DNA of 64,000 nucleotides from Bog-756 sp963837805 (lineage in GTDB: Bacteria; Actinomycetota; Acidimicrobiia; Acidimicrobiales; RAAP-2). Numbering within the stretch: position 1 is the first letter of the stretch; every line of letters starts with the position of its first letter. Positions 9,543 through 19,061 of this stretch are shown here, in pieces. The position numbers and the translations under genes were made by a program. The stretch covers positions 195,396-259,395 of the forward strand of contig CAWIOU010000029.1 of assembly GCA_963837805.1 (NCBI GenBank), read 5' to 3'. The notes below the pieces were generated by a model. That model saw nothing but the letters and a program-made list of their open reading frames with translations. It made no database searches and was not told the DNA's origin.

Positions 9543-11083
9543 CGGCGCCGGACGTCCTGTGGGCCGTCCTGGACCACGCCGACACCGGGCCCGAGCGACC
9601 GGCGGTCAAGGATCTCGAGACGGACCTGACCTACGGTGGGCTCCGCTCCGACGCCGCCCGGGTGGCGGCCGGTCTCGAGGCCCGCGGTGTCGTGGAAGGC
9701 GACCGGGTCGCCCTCCATCTCCCCAACTCGGTGGACTTCGTGGTGACCGCATTGGCCTGCCTGTGGATCGGGGCCATCTTCGTCCCGCTGGCCGTCACCG
9801 ACCCTGCGGCCAGGCTGGACGCCATCCTCGCCGACTGCGCCCCGGCTGCCGTCGTCACCTCCGACGAGGAGGCCGACGCCGACGCAACACCGTCCTTCGA
9901 GTCGGGACGGTGGGTGCGGATCTCGGCGCTGCGTGCAGTCGCAGGGGAGCCCCCGGCGCCGGACCGGATCACCGATCGGGTGGCCTACGCCATCTATACG
10001 TCGGGCACCACCGGCACCCCCAAGGGAGTACTCATCGGCAACCGTGCATTCGCCGCCGCGGTCGCCGCCACCGCCGACGCCCTCGGTCTGAGCGCCGCCA
10101 CCCGAACGCTGTGCGTGTCCCCGTTCCACTTCGACGGGTCCTTCGGCACACTGTTCCCCACCCTGTTCTCCGGCGGGGCCGTGGTCATCCGGCCGCGGGA
10201 GGCCCTCCTGTTCCCGCGGACCTTCTTCAATGCGATCACCCGCGAATCGATCACCTACACGGGCTTCTCGCCCAGCTACCTGCGTCTGTTGCTGTCCAGC
10301 CCCCAGATCGACCGACTGGCCGGGACCCCCCTTCTGGTGGCGCTCGGTGGCGAGGCATGTGCAGCCACCGACGTCCGCGCCCTGTGGGACGCGGCGCCCG
10401 ACGTCGAGGTCTTCAACCGTTACGGCCCCACCGAGACGACCATCGCGGTGACCCACGTCAGAGTCACAACCGAGACGATTGCCGACGGGACAGTGTCCAT
10501 CGGGCAACCCCACTCGGGGGTGACGTTCCATGTTGTCGACGAGGAAGGCCGCCTCGTCGACTCGGCGAACCGTGTCGGGGAGCTGTACATCGGCGGCAGC
10601 CAGCTGATGGACGGGTACTGGGGCGCCCCCGAGTTGACCGCTGACGTACTGCGGACCGACGTGGTCGGAGGGGAGAGGGTGTACCGCACCGGCGACCTCG
10701 TCTACCGCGGAGAGGACGGCGACTACGTGTACGTGGACCGTGCCGACCGGGTGATCAAGCGCCTGGGGATACGAATCTCGCTCGTCGAAGTGGGCGACGC
10801 CATGAGTGGTCTACCCGGTGTGTCGGCGGCGGCGTGTGTGGCCTTCGACGACGACGGCCAGACCGGCGTCGTCGCCTTCGTGGTCGCTGATGGGATGGTC
10901 TCGGCGCTTGATCTACGGCGTGCGGCCGGCGAGCGGCTCCCCGAGTCGATGCTGCCCGATCGGGTCGAGCTGGTCGAGAGCCTTCCGCTCACCCCGTCGA
11001 GCAAGCTGGACGAGCGTCGGCTCCTGGCCGATGCCGGCCTGGACGGGCTCCGCTCCGCCAGCCCGGCCCAATCGCCGGGGTGA
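9539..11083 (+). CDS. Stand-alone AMP-binding adenylating enzyme (ANL superfamily)
   Basis: Adenylate-forming enzyme of 514 residues that activates a carboxylate with ATP. Core motifs are in order: YTSGTTGTPKGV near residue 150 (phosphate loop), NRYGPTETT near 295, YRTGDLVYRG near 382, the hinge RVIKRLGIRI near 402, and the catalytic Lys in TPSSKLDERRL near 485. The motif spelling is closer to amino-acid adenylation domains of peptide synthetases than to fatty-acyl-CoA ligases, but no carrier protein or condensation domain follows. The TTG start at 9539 overlaps the previous stop. Together with the D-aminoacylase it suggests handling of an amino-acid-like substrate, which is inference. Confidence 0.8.
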   Translation: MTAPDVLWAVLDHADTGPERPAVKDLETDLTYGGLRSDAARVAAGLEARGVVEGDRVALHLPNSVDFVVTALACLWIGAIFVPLAVTDPAARLDAILADCAPAAVVTSDEEADADATPSFESGRWVRISALRAVAGEPPAPDRITDRVAYAIYTSGTTGTPKGVLIGNRAFAAAVAATADALGLSAATRTLCVSPFHFDGSFGTLFPTLFSGGAVVIRPREALLFPRTFFNAITRESITYTGFSPSYLRLLLSSPQIDRLAGTPLLVALGGEACAATDVRALWDAAPDVEVFNRYGPTETTIAVTHVRVTTETIADGTVSIGQPHSGVTFHVVDEEGRLVDSANRVGELYIGGSQLMDGYWGAPELTADVLRTDVVGGERVYRTGDLVYRGEDGDYVYVDRADRVIKRLGIRISLVEVGDAMSGLPGVSAAACVAFDDDGQTGVVAFVVADGMVSALDLRRAAGERLPESMLPDRVELVESLPLTPSSKLDERRLLADAGLDGLRSASPAQSPG

Positions 11084-11104
11084 CCCCTGACGCCGAGCCG
11101 GTGC

Positions 11105-11864
11105 TCAGGCGTTGGCCATGACCCACCGGGGCCGCGACCAGAGCTGCCAATGTTCGACCACCTCGTAACCCAGTCCCAGGTAGAGCCTCTGCCCGACCAC
11201 CGACGACTGCAGCAGCGAACCGTCGACGCCCCGCTCGAGTTGATGGCCCAGCACGGAATGGAGGAGCCGGTGCCCGTAGCCACGGCCCTGGCCGTCGCCG
11301 CCGAGTGGCCATCGACCACACGACGAAGAGCCCGTTTTCGACGATGCCGGTGAAACACGATGCCAGCTGCTGCCCGTCGAACACACCCCAGGCCCCCAGG
11401 CCGTCGTCGGCGACCAGGGCGTCGGGTACGGCAGCCATCGCCGAGCCGTCATCGAGCCCGTAGGTGTCGGACAGGAGCTCTCTGGCGGCCGGGAGATCGT
11501 CAGCGCCCAGGCGGCGGATGTCGGACTCGTCGCCGCCGGAACCGTTCCGAGTCGTCAACGTCATCAGGGGCAAGGCACCCACGGTGACCCATCCGGCCTC
11601 GGACAGGGTCTGGGCGGTGGCCAGACCTGCTCCGGCCAGCATGATGATGGCCGGCAGGCCGAGGTCGAGCAGCGGTTGGAGACAGTGCTCGACGAGCACG
11701 GACGGGCTCGACGACTGCGAGAAGGCCACGTTGTAATTCACGTTCCGCTGCCCGCTGCAGGCCAACCACCACTCGTCGCAGACCTCGTGGTGTGCCGGTG
11801 AAGCCCACAGACGGCCGGCCGCGCCCAGCGTGCGCCGAAGGTCAGTTGAGCTCCGCCCGATCAT
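11105..11864 (-). pseudogene. GNAT family N-acetyltransferase, frameshifted
   Basis: The N-terminal part, from ATG 11864 to about 11305, reads well into FTGIVENGLFVVWSMAT. The acetyl-CoA-binding part then continues in another frame with GDGQGRGYGHRLLHSVLGHQ and ends LYLGLGYEVVEHWQLW before the TGA at 11105-11107. The two halves join if one base is removed near 11303-11310. The full protein would be about 250 residues with a GNAT fold in its second half. The break is more likely a sequencing error than decay, because both halves are otherwise intact. It converges on the adenylating enzyme, 22 bases away. Confidence 0.75.
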
Positions 11865-12025
11865 CCCGAATGATAGCCATCACCGACCCGCGAAACGTCG
11901 ACCCACGGGACCGCCTCGCCCTGTCCGGTACTGCGGAGTGTCCCGATCGACCCATCGACGCCACACCGGCGAGGTCCGGGTGGACGGCGCACGATCGCCA
12001 AGTAAACATGAGAACGTGAGGCATC

Positions 12026-12478
12026 ATGACGACGGCTGACGCATCCCCGAGGAGCGCCCCGCTGACTGGCCTCTCGCACATTCAGCTGCTGGTCACCGAC
12101 GTGCCCGCCAGCGCCAGGTGGTATGTGGCCGCGCTCGGCCTCGAGCCCTACGCCGAGGATGCCGACATCGGCTACGTCGCCCTTCGCCACCGGATGTCGA
12201 AGGTGGTGGTCGTCCTCACCCCCGGACCGACGGCGGCGCGAGCCGATGGACACGATCAGGTCGGCACCGACTCGGCCGGAGTCGGCGGAGCACGCCTCGA
12301 CCACCTGGCCTTCGCGGTGCCCGACGGCGACGCCCTGGATGAGTGGGCCGATCACCTGATCGACATCGGCATCGATCATCAGGGCGTGGTGCTGGAGAAT
12401 GGGAATCCTTCGTTGCAGTTGCGCGATCCCGACGGGATCGCCATCGAGCTGGTGGCTCCGGGCCCGCGCCGACCCTGA
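12026..12478 (+). CDS. VOC-superfamily (glyoxalase-like) protein
   Basis: Single vicinal-oxygen-chelate module pair of 150 residues, with LTGLSHIQLLVTDVPASARWY at the start and LDHLAFAVPDGDALDEWADHL in the middle. The final RDPDGIAIELVAPG carries the usual C-terminal metal-site Glu. His at about 18 and His at about 93, with that Glu, are the likely ligands. GTGAGG precedes ATG 12026. The family includes isomerases, dioxygenases and resistance proteins, so the activity is open. It stands alone between the broken acetyltransferase and a cyclic-nucleotide-binding protein. Confidence 0.85.
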   Translation: MTTADASPRSAPLTGLSHIQLLVTDVPASARWYVAALGLEPYAEDADIGYVALRHRMSKVVVVLTPGPTAARADGHDQVGTDSAGVGGARLDHLAFAVPDGDALDEWADHLIDIGIDHQGVVLENGNPSLQLRDPDGIAIELVAPGPRRP

Positions 12479-12505
12479 CGTCCGCGGCAGCTCCCACCGG
12501 GTCGG

Positions 12506-12511
12506 TATAAT
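12506..12511 (+). promoter_or_regulatory. Consensus -10 box (TATAAT)
   Basis: A perfect TATAAT lies 52 bases before the start of the cyclic-nucleotide-binding gene. No good -35 hexamer is seen 16-18 bases upstream, so only the -10 element is called. Confidence 0.4.
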
Positions 12512-12562
12512 CGCCAGGCGACATGGGCAATTGGGATCGGATCCGGCGCCGAGGAGTTGACG

Positions 12563-12946
12563 TTGCCCACTGACAGCCTGTTCCTCAATGCGCCGGTCCA
12601 TCGCACGGTGGCCGCCGGGGAGTCGATCTACGTCGAGGGCGACGTGGGGTCGCACATGTACGGGATCGTCTCCGGTGAGGTGACCCTCCACAAAGGGTCA
12701 GTACCCGTCGCCACCCTCGGGCCCAACGACGTGTTCGGTGAACGGGCCCTGATCGACCAACTCCCCCGGAACCTCACCGCCATCGCCACGGCCGAGACGA
12801 CGTTGGCCGAGATCGACCGCGGCCTCTTCCTCTTCCTGGTGCACGAGTCGTCGACCTTCGCCCTCGGCATCATGGGCGCGCTGGCCGGAAGGTTGCGTGA
12901 CTACGACGAGCTCGTGGGAGCCGCCGCTCGCGGACCGGTGCCGTGA
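12563..12946 (+). CDS. Cyclic-nucleotide-binding domain protein
   Basis: Small protein of about 127 residues made almost wholly of one cNMP-binding beta-roll. GESIYVEGDVGSHMYGIVSG is the first half, and DVFGERALIDQLPRNLTA is the phosphate-binding cassette with its Gly-Glu and Arg. There is no DNA-binding helix-turn-helix or output domain, so it would act as a sensor or partner subunit. TTG 12563 is preferred because GAGGAG lies seven bases upstream; the in-frame TTG 12557 abuts that ribosome site. Ligand binding (cAMP or other) is inferred from the intact cassette. Confidence 0.8.
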   Translation: MPTDSLFLNAPVHRTVAAGESIYVEGDVGSHMYGIVSGEVTLHKGSVPVATLGPNDVFGERALIDQLPRNLTAIATAETTLAEIDRGLFLFLVHESSTFALGIMGALAGRLRDYDELVGAAARGPVP

Positions 12947-13050
12947 CCGATCATCGTCCGGCCTAGCCCCGGCCGCAAGACCCGTCCGGACCCGGCTGTG
13001 GCCACGCTCGGGACACGGCCGGTGCGTCGGCTCCCCGGTACTCTTGGCGG

Positions 13051-14004
13051 GTGAGCGGTGTGATCACGTCCGAGCAGCGGCGTTCCTGGGAGGAGGACGG
13101 ATGGTGCGTCCTCGAGCGGGTGGTGCCCCCGGACCAACTGGAGTCGGCGCAGGCTGCGGTGGCCAAGCTCTTCCCGAGCGCTGAGGAGATGGCCTCGGCC
13201 CGCCCCGGTGACGCGACCGAGCGGTGGCGGACCTGGGACGCGTCCTGGCCGGAGTTCCCCTTCCGGAGCCGCTCACTCAACCGCCTGGTGGTGAGCGAGG
13301 CGATGATCGGGCTGGCCGAGGACCTGCTGGGTACAGACGCTGTGCGGATGTACCTGGCTATCGTCACCGCCAAGTACGCCGGCCAGCCATCGGACTACAA
13401 CCAGCTCCTCCATACCGATTTTCCGAATCACACCCTGACGGTGCCCAGGGCGGACGCCGGCTACCACCAGATGGAGACCTTCGTGTACCTGAACGACGTG
13501 GGGCCCGACAACGGCGCCACCCGCTTCGTGTCGCGGACCCGGACCCGGTCGATCCCGGTGGAGCAACACACCCTGAGTTTCGACGAGTTCGCCGATCTCT
13601 ACGACGATCCCAGCGATGCCTCGGCACCTGCGGGCTCGATCGTCGTCTACCGGCCCGACGTCTACCACCGGTCGAGCGATTTCACCGATCCCGCCCAGGC
13701 CCGCTTCATGCTCCACGTGGCCTTCAAACCCGCCACCGTGGAGTGGGGCGGATACCAGGCGTGGCCGTTCAAGGGGTTCTCGATGGAGTGGCATCGCTTC
13801 GTCGAGCAGGCCGGGCCGCGCCAGCTCGCCGTCCTCGGGTTCCCGCCACCGGGCCACGACTTCTGGACCGATGAGACCCTGGCCGGCGTGGCCGGACGGT
13901 ACCCGGGGCTCGACCTTTCGCCGTGGAGGACGGCCGTGTCGTCGGGCTCGGCTAGGGGCCGGGTCGCGGCTGAGATGCCGCGATCTGGTCCTCCAGGTCC
14001 TTGA
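13051..14004 (+). CDS. Phytanoyl-CoA dioxygenase family protein
   Basis: Fe(II)/2-oxoglutarate-type oxygenase of 317 residues. The His-x-Asp of the facial triad is in LLHTDFPNH near residue 128, and the distal His is in RPDVYHRSSD near 205. METFVYLNDVGPDNGATRFV is the typical family strand. GTG 13051 is the first usable start. Members hydroxylate branched acyl-CoAs or small secondary metabolites; the substrate here is unknown. The 3' end overlaps the facing SnoaL-like gene by about 50 bases. Confidence 0.85.
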   Translation: MSGVITSEQRRSWEEDGWCVLERVVPPDQLESAQAAVAKLFPSAEEMASARPGDATERWRTWDASWPEFPFRSRSLNRLVVSEAMIGLAEDLLGTDAVRMYLAIVTAKYAGQPSDYNQLLHTDFPNHTLTVPRADAGYHQMETFVYLNDVGPDNGATRFVSRTRTRSIPVEQHTLSFDEFADLYDDPSDASAPAGSIVVYRPDVYHRSSDFTDPAQARFMLHVAFKPATVEWGGYQAWPFKGFSMEWHRFVEQAGPRQLAVLGFPPPGHDFWTDETLAGVAGRYPGLDLSPWRTAVSSGSARGRVAAEMPRSGPPGP

Positions 14005-14333
14005 GGTCGAAGTAGTCCCGCCACCGGGTGACCAGGCCGTCACCGTCCACATCGACGGCCGTGCACCCATGGATCTCGATGGGAATGGTGCCGCCCAGCG
14101 AACCCCGGCCGATCCATTCGAAGGCGCCGCCGTTCTCGTCACCGTGCACGGAGATGATCTCCTGGCGCCAGTCGGGGAACGACGCCTTGGTCATCTCCTC
14201 GATGGCGGCGAGGTCCGACGTGGGTGCGTTGACCGGATCGCTGAACAGCGCGCCCGGGCGCGAAGAAGGAGGGGAAATCACCCTCGGGTCCGAGGGCCTT
14301 CTCCAGCCCTTCCGCCCATCTCGACCATTCCAT
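13952..14333 (-). pseudogene. SnoaL-like / NTF2-fold protein, frameshifted
   Basis: The N-terminus MEWSRWAEGLEKALGPEG runs from ATG 14333 to FFAPG, then jumps frame near 14255-14262 at a GGG run to LFSDPVNAPTSDLAAIEEM. It ends with CTAVDVDGDGLVTRWRDYFD, the diagnostic SnoaL-like end, before the TAG at 13952-13954. Removing one G restores about 126 continuous residues. NTF2-fold proteins are small isomerases, hydrolases or binding proteins of unspecified substrate. Probably an intact gene with a base-call error. Confidence 0.7.
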
Positions 14334-14579
14334 GGGATCCACCGTACCTGCATCGGCACACGGGATGGGTGGAGGAAAGGGGCCCTCCCACCCCTGGGGA
14401 CCGAAATGGCCGGGGAGTCGTCCTGAGCCCGTTGTCCCAGTACAAGGGGCAAGAGCGGCGGGCAAGGGCGCCCGTCTCCTGGAGTTCACGCAACTGACGC
14501 TTGACGCCCCTGGGTGCATCCAACAGAATGCCCTTGCGTCCTCCATCGGGGACGTAAGGCGGAACGAGGAGGGTTCAAG

Positions 14580-17500
14580 TTGAACATGCGTCGGCCAAGC
14601 CATGCCCCTGGCGGGACTCAGAGATCGCAACTCGGAACGCAAACGGAGGCGCCACGCAGTCGGCCGTTCCGATTGGTGGTCGTGGTCGCCGCCGCATCCC
14701 TGATCGGAAGCGTGCTGGGAGTCCTCGGACTGGCGTCGACGGCCTACGCGGCCGACGCGTCGTCGACGGCGGTGTCGGCCACCAGCCCGACCATCGTGCT
14801 CGGCGACAGCAACACGGCCTCGGCCACGGCGAGCGGGGACGCAACCTTCGGTAGCCCGACCGGCACCATCACCTTCTACGAGTGCGGGCCGACCCCGTCG
14901 CCGACCGACTGCACCTCGACGGCCAACCCGGTGGGCAGCGCGGTCGACGTCACCGCAGGAGCGAACAACACCTCCACAGCCGGATCGGTGTCGTTCACTC
15001 CCACCTCCACCGGCTACTGGTGCTTCGCCGCCGACTACTCGGGCGACACCAACTACAGCGCCAGCGCCGACACGACCTCCGACGGCTGCTTCGACGTGAC
15101 CGTAGCGTCCACATCGACCTCCAGCGCCCCGACCAGCCCGACCGTGGTGCTGGGGAACGGCAACACAGACGTGGCGACCGTCAGCGGCAACGCCGCCGGC
15201 GGCAGCCCGACCGGATCCGTCACCTTCTACCAGTGCGGGCCGACCCAGACGCCGACCGACTGCACCTCGACGGCCAACCCGGTGGGCAGCGCGGTGGACG
15301 TCACTGCAGCAGCGAACAACACCTCCACCGCCAGCTCGGCCTCCTTCACCCCCACCTCGACCGGCTACTGGTGCTTCGCCGCCAACTACTCGGGCGACAC
15401 CAACTACAGCGCCAGCGTCGACGCCTCCACCGACGAGTGCTTCGACGTGACCACCATCACCCCGACGACCGTCACCACCCCGACCTCCTCGACCATCGTG
15501 CTGGGCGAGAGCAACAGCGACAATGCGGTCGTCACCGGCAACGCCGTCGGGGGCAACCCCACCGGACACGTCACCTTCTACGCCTGCGGGCCGACGTCGG
15601 GCGCGCCTCCGTGCACCTCGATCGCCGACCCCGTGGGAGCTCCGGTAGGCGTCAGCCCAGGGGCCGGTGACACGGCCACCGCGTCATCGACTTCGTTCAC
15701 GCCCACGTCCGCCGGTACCTGGTGCTTCGCCGGCGTCTACTCGGGAGACTCGAACTACGCCAGCACCTCGGATACCAGCTCGGACGAGTGCTTCGCCGTG
15801 ACCATGGCCCCGAGCACCACCACGAGCGTGCCGAGCACCTCGACCCTGGTACTGGGGGCCAGCGCCCATGACGGAGCGACTGTCACCGGCAACTCAGGTG
15901 GTGGCAGCCCCACCGGACACGTCACCTTCTACGAGTGCGGGCCGACACCGACGGCCACCGACTGTACGTCCACCGCCCATCCTGTGGGGAGCGCGGTGAA
16001 CCTCACCGCCGCGGCCAGCGACACATCCAAGGCGACATCGGCATCGTTCAGGCCGAACGCGTTGGGCTTCTGGTGCTTCGCCGCGGTCTACTCGGGCGAC
16101 AGCAACTACACGACCAGTTCCGACACCACGACCACCGAGTGCTTCAACGTGACTCAGGCGTCCTCTGCCACCACCACCGCCCCGTCCAACAAGACCATCA
16201 CCCTTGGACAGGCCAGCACCGATGTGGCCACTGTCGCCGGCAATGCCGCCGGCGGGAGCCCAACCGGAACGGTGACCTTCTACGAGTGCGGTCCGACCTC
16301 CTCGGCGGCTCCGTGCACCTCGACGGCCAATTCGCTGGGAACGGTCAACCTCACCCCGGCCGCCAACGCGAAGGCCACCGCCACGTCGGCGTCCTTCACC
16401 CCCAAGTCCGTGGGCGAATGGTGCTTCGCCGCGTACTATTCGGGAGACGTCAACTACAAGGTGAGTTCGGACACCGCCACCGCCGAATGTGTCAATGTCA
16501 CCGGAGCCCTGACGATCACGACCAAGACGCTGCCCCACGGGACCAGAGGTGTCGCCTACTCGACCACCATCAGCGCACTGGGCGGTACGAAGCCCTACAC
16601 GTGGGTCCACTCCGGAACGCTTCCGAAGGGCATCACCCTGAACGCGTCGACCGGCGTGCTTTCGGGGACCACGACGACGAGCGGCAACTTCCCCTTCGTG
16701 GTCAAGGTGTCCGACTCCAGCAAGCCCCGCCAGACCGTGTCTGAGAATCTGACCTTGGTCATCGACCAGAGGTCGATCGCTTCGTCCACCGTGACCACCC
16801 CGACGACCTCGACGGTCGTGTTGGGCGGTACCGATAGCGACAAGGCCAAGGTCACCGGCAACTCGGTCGGTGGCAAACCCACTGGAAAAGTGACCTTCTA
16901 CGAGTGCGGCCCGACTCCGACCCCCACCGCCTGTACCGCCACCACCAAGAAGGTCGGAGCGGCCGTGAGTCTCGTCGGCAGCACCGGTGATACGGCCATT
17001 GCCACGTCGGCGGCGTTCGCGCCCACGTCCACCGGGTACTGGTGCTTCGGCGCCGCCTACTCGGGCGACACCAACTACAAGCCCAGCTCGGACACCCTTG
17101 TGGCCGAGTGCTTCAACGTCACCGCGGCCGCCTCGACAGCCGTCTCTGCGCCGACCAACGCCAATGTCGTGCTCGGCCATGGCACTACCGACACCACAAC
17201 CGTCACCGGAGTCACGGCCGGCGGGAGCCCGACCGGAACGGTGACCTTCTACGAGTGCGGACCGACCCCGACCGCGACGCCGTGCACCTCGACGGCCAAC
17301 CCGGTGGGCACGGCAGTGACCCTGACCACAGGGGCCCACCACGCATCCTCGGCCACCTCGGTGTCGTTCACGCCCACCTCGACGGGCTTCTGGTGCTTCG
17401 CCAGTGTCTACTCGGGTGACACCAACTACACAGGCAGCAACGACACCACCACCGACGAGTGCTTCGACGTGACCACCGCCCGGACGGCCACCACCACGGC

Positions 17501-18095
17501 GACGACCAACTCGACCATCACGCTCGGGCAGACGGCCAGCGACGCCGCCGTCGTGACCGGCAACTCCTCCGGCGGCAGCCCCACCGGGAAGGTGACCTTC
17601 TACCGATGTGGGCCGCTGTCGGCGCCGGCCCCGTGCACCTCGACCAGCACTCGGGTGGGTACGCCGATCGTTCTCACCCCGGGAGCGAATGACAAGTCGA
17701 CGGCCACGTCGGCGACCTTCAAGCCGACGTCTGTCGGGTACTGGTGCTTCGCTGCGTCCTACTCCGGCGACGCCAACTACAACCCCAGCTCCGACACCTC
17801 GGCCGCTCAGTGCGTGAACGTCAAGGGACCCCCGACGATCGTCACCTCATCGCTGCCGCACGGGACCAAGGGACAGGCGTACAGCGTCACCCTGGTCGCC
17901 CGTGGGGGGACGACGCCGTACACCTGGGCGCACATCGGGGCCCTCCCACACGGGCTCACCCTGGGCACCTCGACCGGAGTGCTCTCAGGAACTCCGACGG
18001 TCAGTGGCACGTTCTCGATCCAGCTGAAGCTGACGGACTCGGCCATGCCCCGCGCCACGGCCACCCGGACACTGTCGTTGGTCATCGCCTCATAG
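14580..18095 (+). CDS. Secreted Ig-like repeat protein, cysteine-patterned
   Basis: Predicted exported protein of about 1,170 residues. A basic N-terminus (RSRPFR) and a hydrophobic stretch (VVVVAAASLIGSVLGVLGLA) end in a likely signal-peptidase site at AYA-ADA. It then carries five bacterial Ig-like domains, one He_PIG-type putative Ig domain, three more Ig-like domains and a final He_PIG domain. Each Ig-like domain of about 117 residues has four cysteines in YECGP, CTSTA, WCFA and ECFDVT positions, enough for two disulfides. There is no LPXTG motif or C-terminal membrane anchor, so it is either released or held non-covalently. TTG 14580 sits seven bases after AGGAGG; ATG 14586 is the alternative. 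A surface or adhesion role is inferred. Confidence 0.85.
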   Translation: MNMRRPSHAPGGTQRSQLGTQTEAPRSRPFRLVVVVAAASLIGSVLGVLGLASTAYAADASSTAVSATSPTIVLGDSNTASATASGDATFGSPTGTITFYECGPTPSPTDCTSTANPVGSAVDVTAGANNTSTAGSVSFTPTSTGYWCFAADYSGDTNYSASADTTSDGCFDVTVASTSTSSAPTSPTVVLGNGNTDVATVSGNAAGGSPTGSVTFYQCGPTQTPTDCTSTANPVGSAVDVTAAANNTSTASSASFTPTSTGYWCFAANYSGDTNYSASVDASTDECFDVTTITPTTVTTPTSSTIVLGESNSDNAVVTGNAVGGNPTGHVTFYACGPTSGAPPCTSIADPVGAPVGVSPGAGDTATASSTSFTPTSAGTWCFAGVYSGDSNYASTSDTSSDECFAVTMAPSTTTSVPSTSTLVLGASAHDGATVTGNSGGGSPTGHVTFYECGPTPTATDCTSTAHPVGSAVNLTAAASDTSKATSASFRPNALGFWCFAAVYSGDSNYTTSSDTTTTECFNVTQASSATTTAPSNKTITLGQASTDVATVAGNAAGGSPTGTVTFYECGPTSSAAPCTSTANSLGTVNLTPAANAKATATSASFTPKSVGEWCFAAYYSGDVNYKVSSDTATAECVNVTGALTITTKTLPHGTRGVAYSTTISALGGTKPYTWVHSGTLPKGITLNASTGVLSGTTTTSGNFPFVVKVSDSSKPRQTVSENLTLVIDQRSIASSTVTTPTTSTVVLGGTDSDKAKVTGNSVGGKPTGKVTFYECGPTPTPTACTATTKKVGAAVSLVGSTGDTAIATSAAFAPTSTGYWCFGAAYSGDTNYKPSSDTLVAECFNVTAAASTAVSAPTNANVVLGHGTTDTTTVTGVTAGGSPTGTVTFYECGPTPTATPCTSTANPVGTAVTLTTGAHHASSATSVSFTPTSTGFWCFASVYSGDTNYTGSNDTTTDECFDVTTARTATTTATTNSTITLGQTASDAAVVTGNSSGGSPTGKVTFYRCGPLSAPAPCTSTSTRVGTPIVLTPGANDKSTATSATFKPTSVGYWCFAASYSGDANYNPSSDTSAAQCVNVKGPPTIVTSSLPHGTKGQAYSVTLVARGGTTPYTWAHIGALPHGLTLGTSTGVLSGTPTVSGTFSIQLKLTDSAMPRATATRTLSLVIAS
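14764..17830 (+). repeat. Tandem ~351-bp Ig-like coding repeats (8 copies)
   Basis: Eight direct repeats begin near 14764, 15115, 15460, 15811, 16162, 16782, 17131 and 17479. The run is interrupted by a different (He_PIG) domain at about 16507-16780. Copies 1 and 2 are nearly identical over long stretches, for example around 14905-14943 versus 15256-15294 and 15009-15066 versus 15360-15417, pointing to recent duplication or gene conversion. Later copies are more diverged. Confidence 0.85.
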
Positions 18096-18102
18096 GGCTG
18101 AT

Positions 18103-18900
18103 TCAGTCGTCATCCTGTCCGGGGTGACCGACGTGCACCGACATGCCGCCGTCGATGGCAATCATCTGTCCGGTGATGTACCGGGACTCGTCCGAGGCCA
18201 GGAAGACGACCAGGTTGGCGATATCCTCGGGCTGGCCCAGATAGGGCGTCAGGGTGGCCTTGCCGAGACTGTTCACGATGTCATCGGTCAGATGGGCCCG
18301 CACGGCATCGGTGATGATCAGTCCGGGTACGATCGTGTTGACGCGGACGCCCTTCTTCCCGTGTCCGGTGGCAACGTACATGGTCAGTGTGTTGACGCCC
18401 GCCTTGGAGACACCGTAGGCAGTGCGGGTCCGGTCACCTTTGAGAGACGCTCCTGAGGACATGTTGATGATGGAGCCGCCTCCGGTCCGAACCATCTCGG
18501 GTATGGCGTGCTTGCAGGTGAGCATCTGGCTGGTCAGATTGACGGCGATCGTGCGCTCCCAGACCTCGAGCGACAGATCGGTCACCTGGGTGTCGCGGGA
18601 CAGAAAATCGGACTCGGTCAGCGCAGCATTGTTGTGAAGCACGTCGAGGTGACCGAAGTGGTTGACCGTGGACCTGACCACATCGGCCACGTCCGGCTCC
18701 TCGGAGAGGTCGGCCCGCTCCCAGATCACCTCCGCTCCTGAGCGCCGAATGCCTTCCGCCGTCTGCTCGGCACGATCACCGTCGATATCGACGACGGCGA
18801 CCGAGGCGCCCTCACGGGCCAGGGTTCGTGCCGTGGCCGCTCCGATGCCGCCCCCACCGCCGGTCACAATGGCCACTTTCCCCTCGAGTCGCCCGGTCAT
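18103..18900 (-). CDS. Short-chain dehydrogenase/reductase (SDR)
   Basis: Classical SDR of 265 residues with the NAD-binding motif VTGGGGGIGAATART near residue 10, the NNAALT strand, the catalytic Ser of INMSSGASLKG and the YGVSKAG Tyr-Lys pair near residue 160. The C-terminus ends in ITGQMIAIDGGMS. ATG 18900 was chosen because family homology starts there; GTG 18930 is possible. It converges on the Ig-repeat gene with only seven bases between stops. The substrate is not evident and no co-directional partner lies nearby. Confidence 0.88.
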   Translation of the reverse strand: MTGRLEGKVAIVTGGGGGIGAATARTLAREGASVAVVDIDGDRAEQTAEGIRRSGAEVIWERADLSEEPDVADVVRSTVNHFGHLDVLHNNAALTESDFLSRDTQVTDLSLEVWERTIAVNLTSQMLTCKHAIPEMVRTGGGSIINMSSGASLKGDRTRTAYGVSKAGVNTLTMYVATGHGKKGVRVNTIVPGLIITDAVRAHLTDDIVNSLGKATLTPYLGQPEDIANLVVFLASDESRYITGQMIAIDGGMSVHVGHPGQDDD

Positions 18901-19061
18901 CGGCCCGCCGGGTGTCGGGCGGTGAGGCACCCCGCGCCCATGGAGGTCCCGGTCGGGTCCGGGAGTGGATCGCTGCCGGTGGGTCGGGAAATGAAGGTGG
19001 GATCTCTGTGCACCCGGCCAAGTTAGTGCGGCTCAGGTGGGCGGAAGTCCGACCGCGGCAG

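Noticed and set aside
14764..17830. Regular repeats as a CRISPR-like or non-coding array
   Set aside because: The repeats are about 351 bp, in frame, and encode Ig-like domains without a break.
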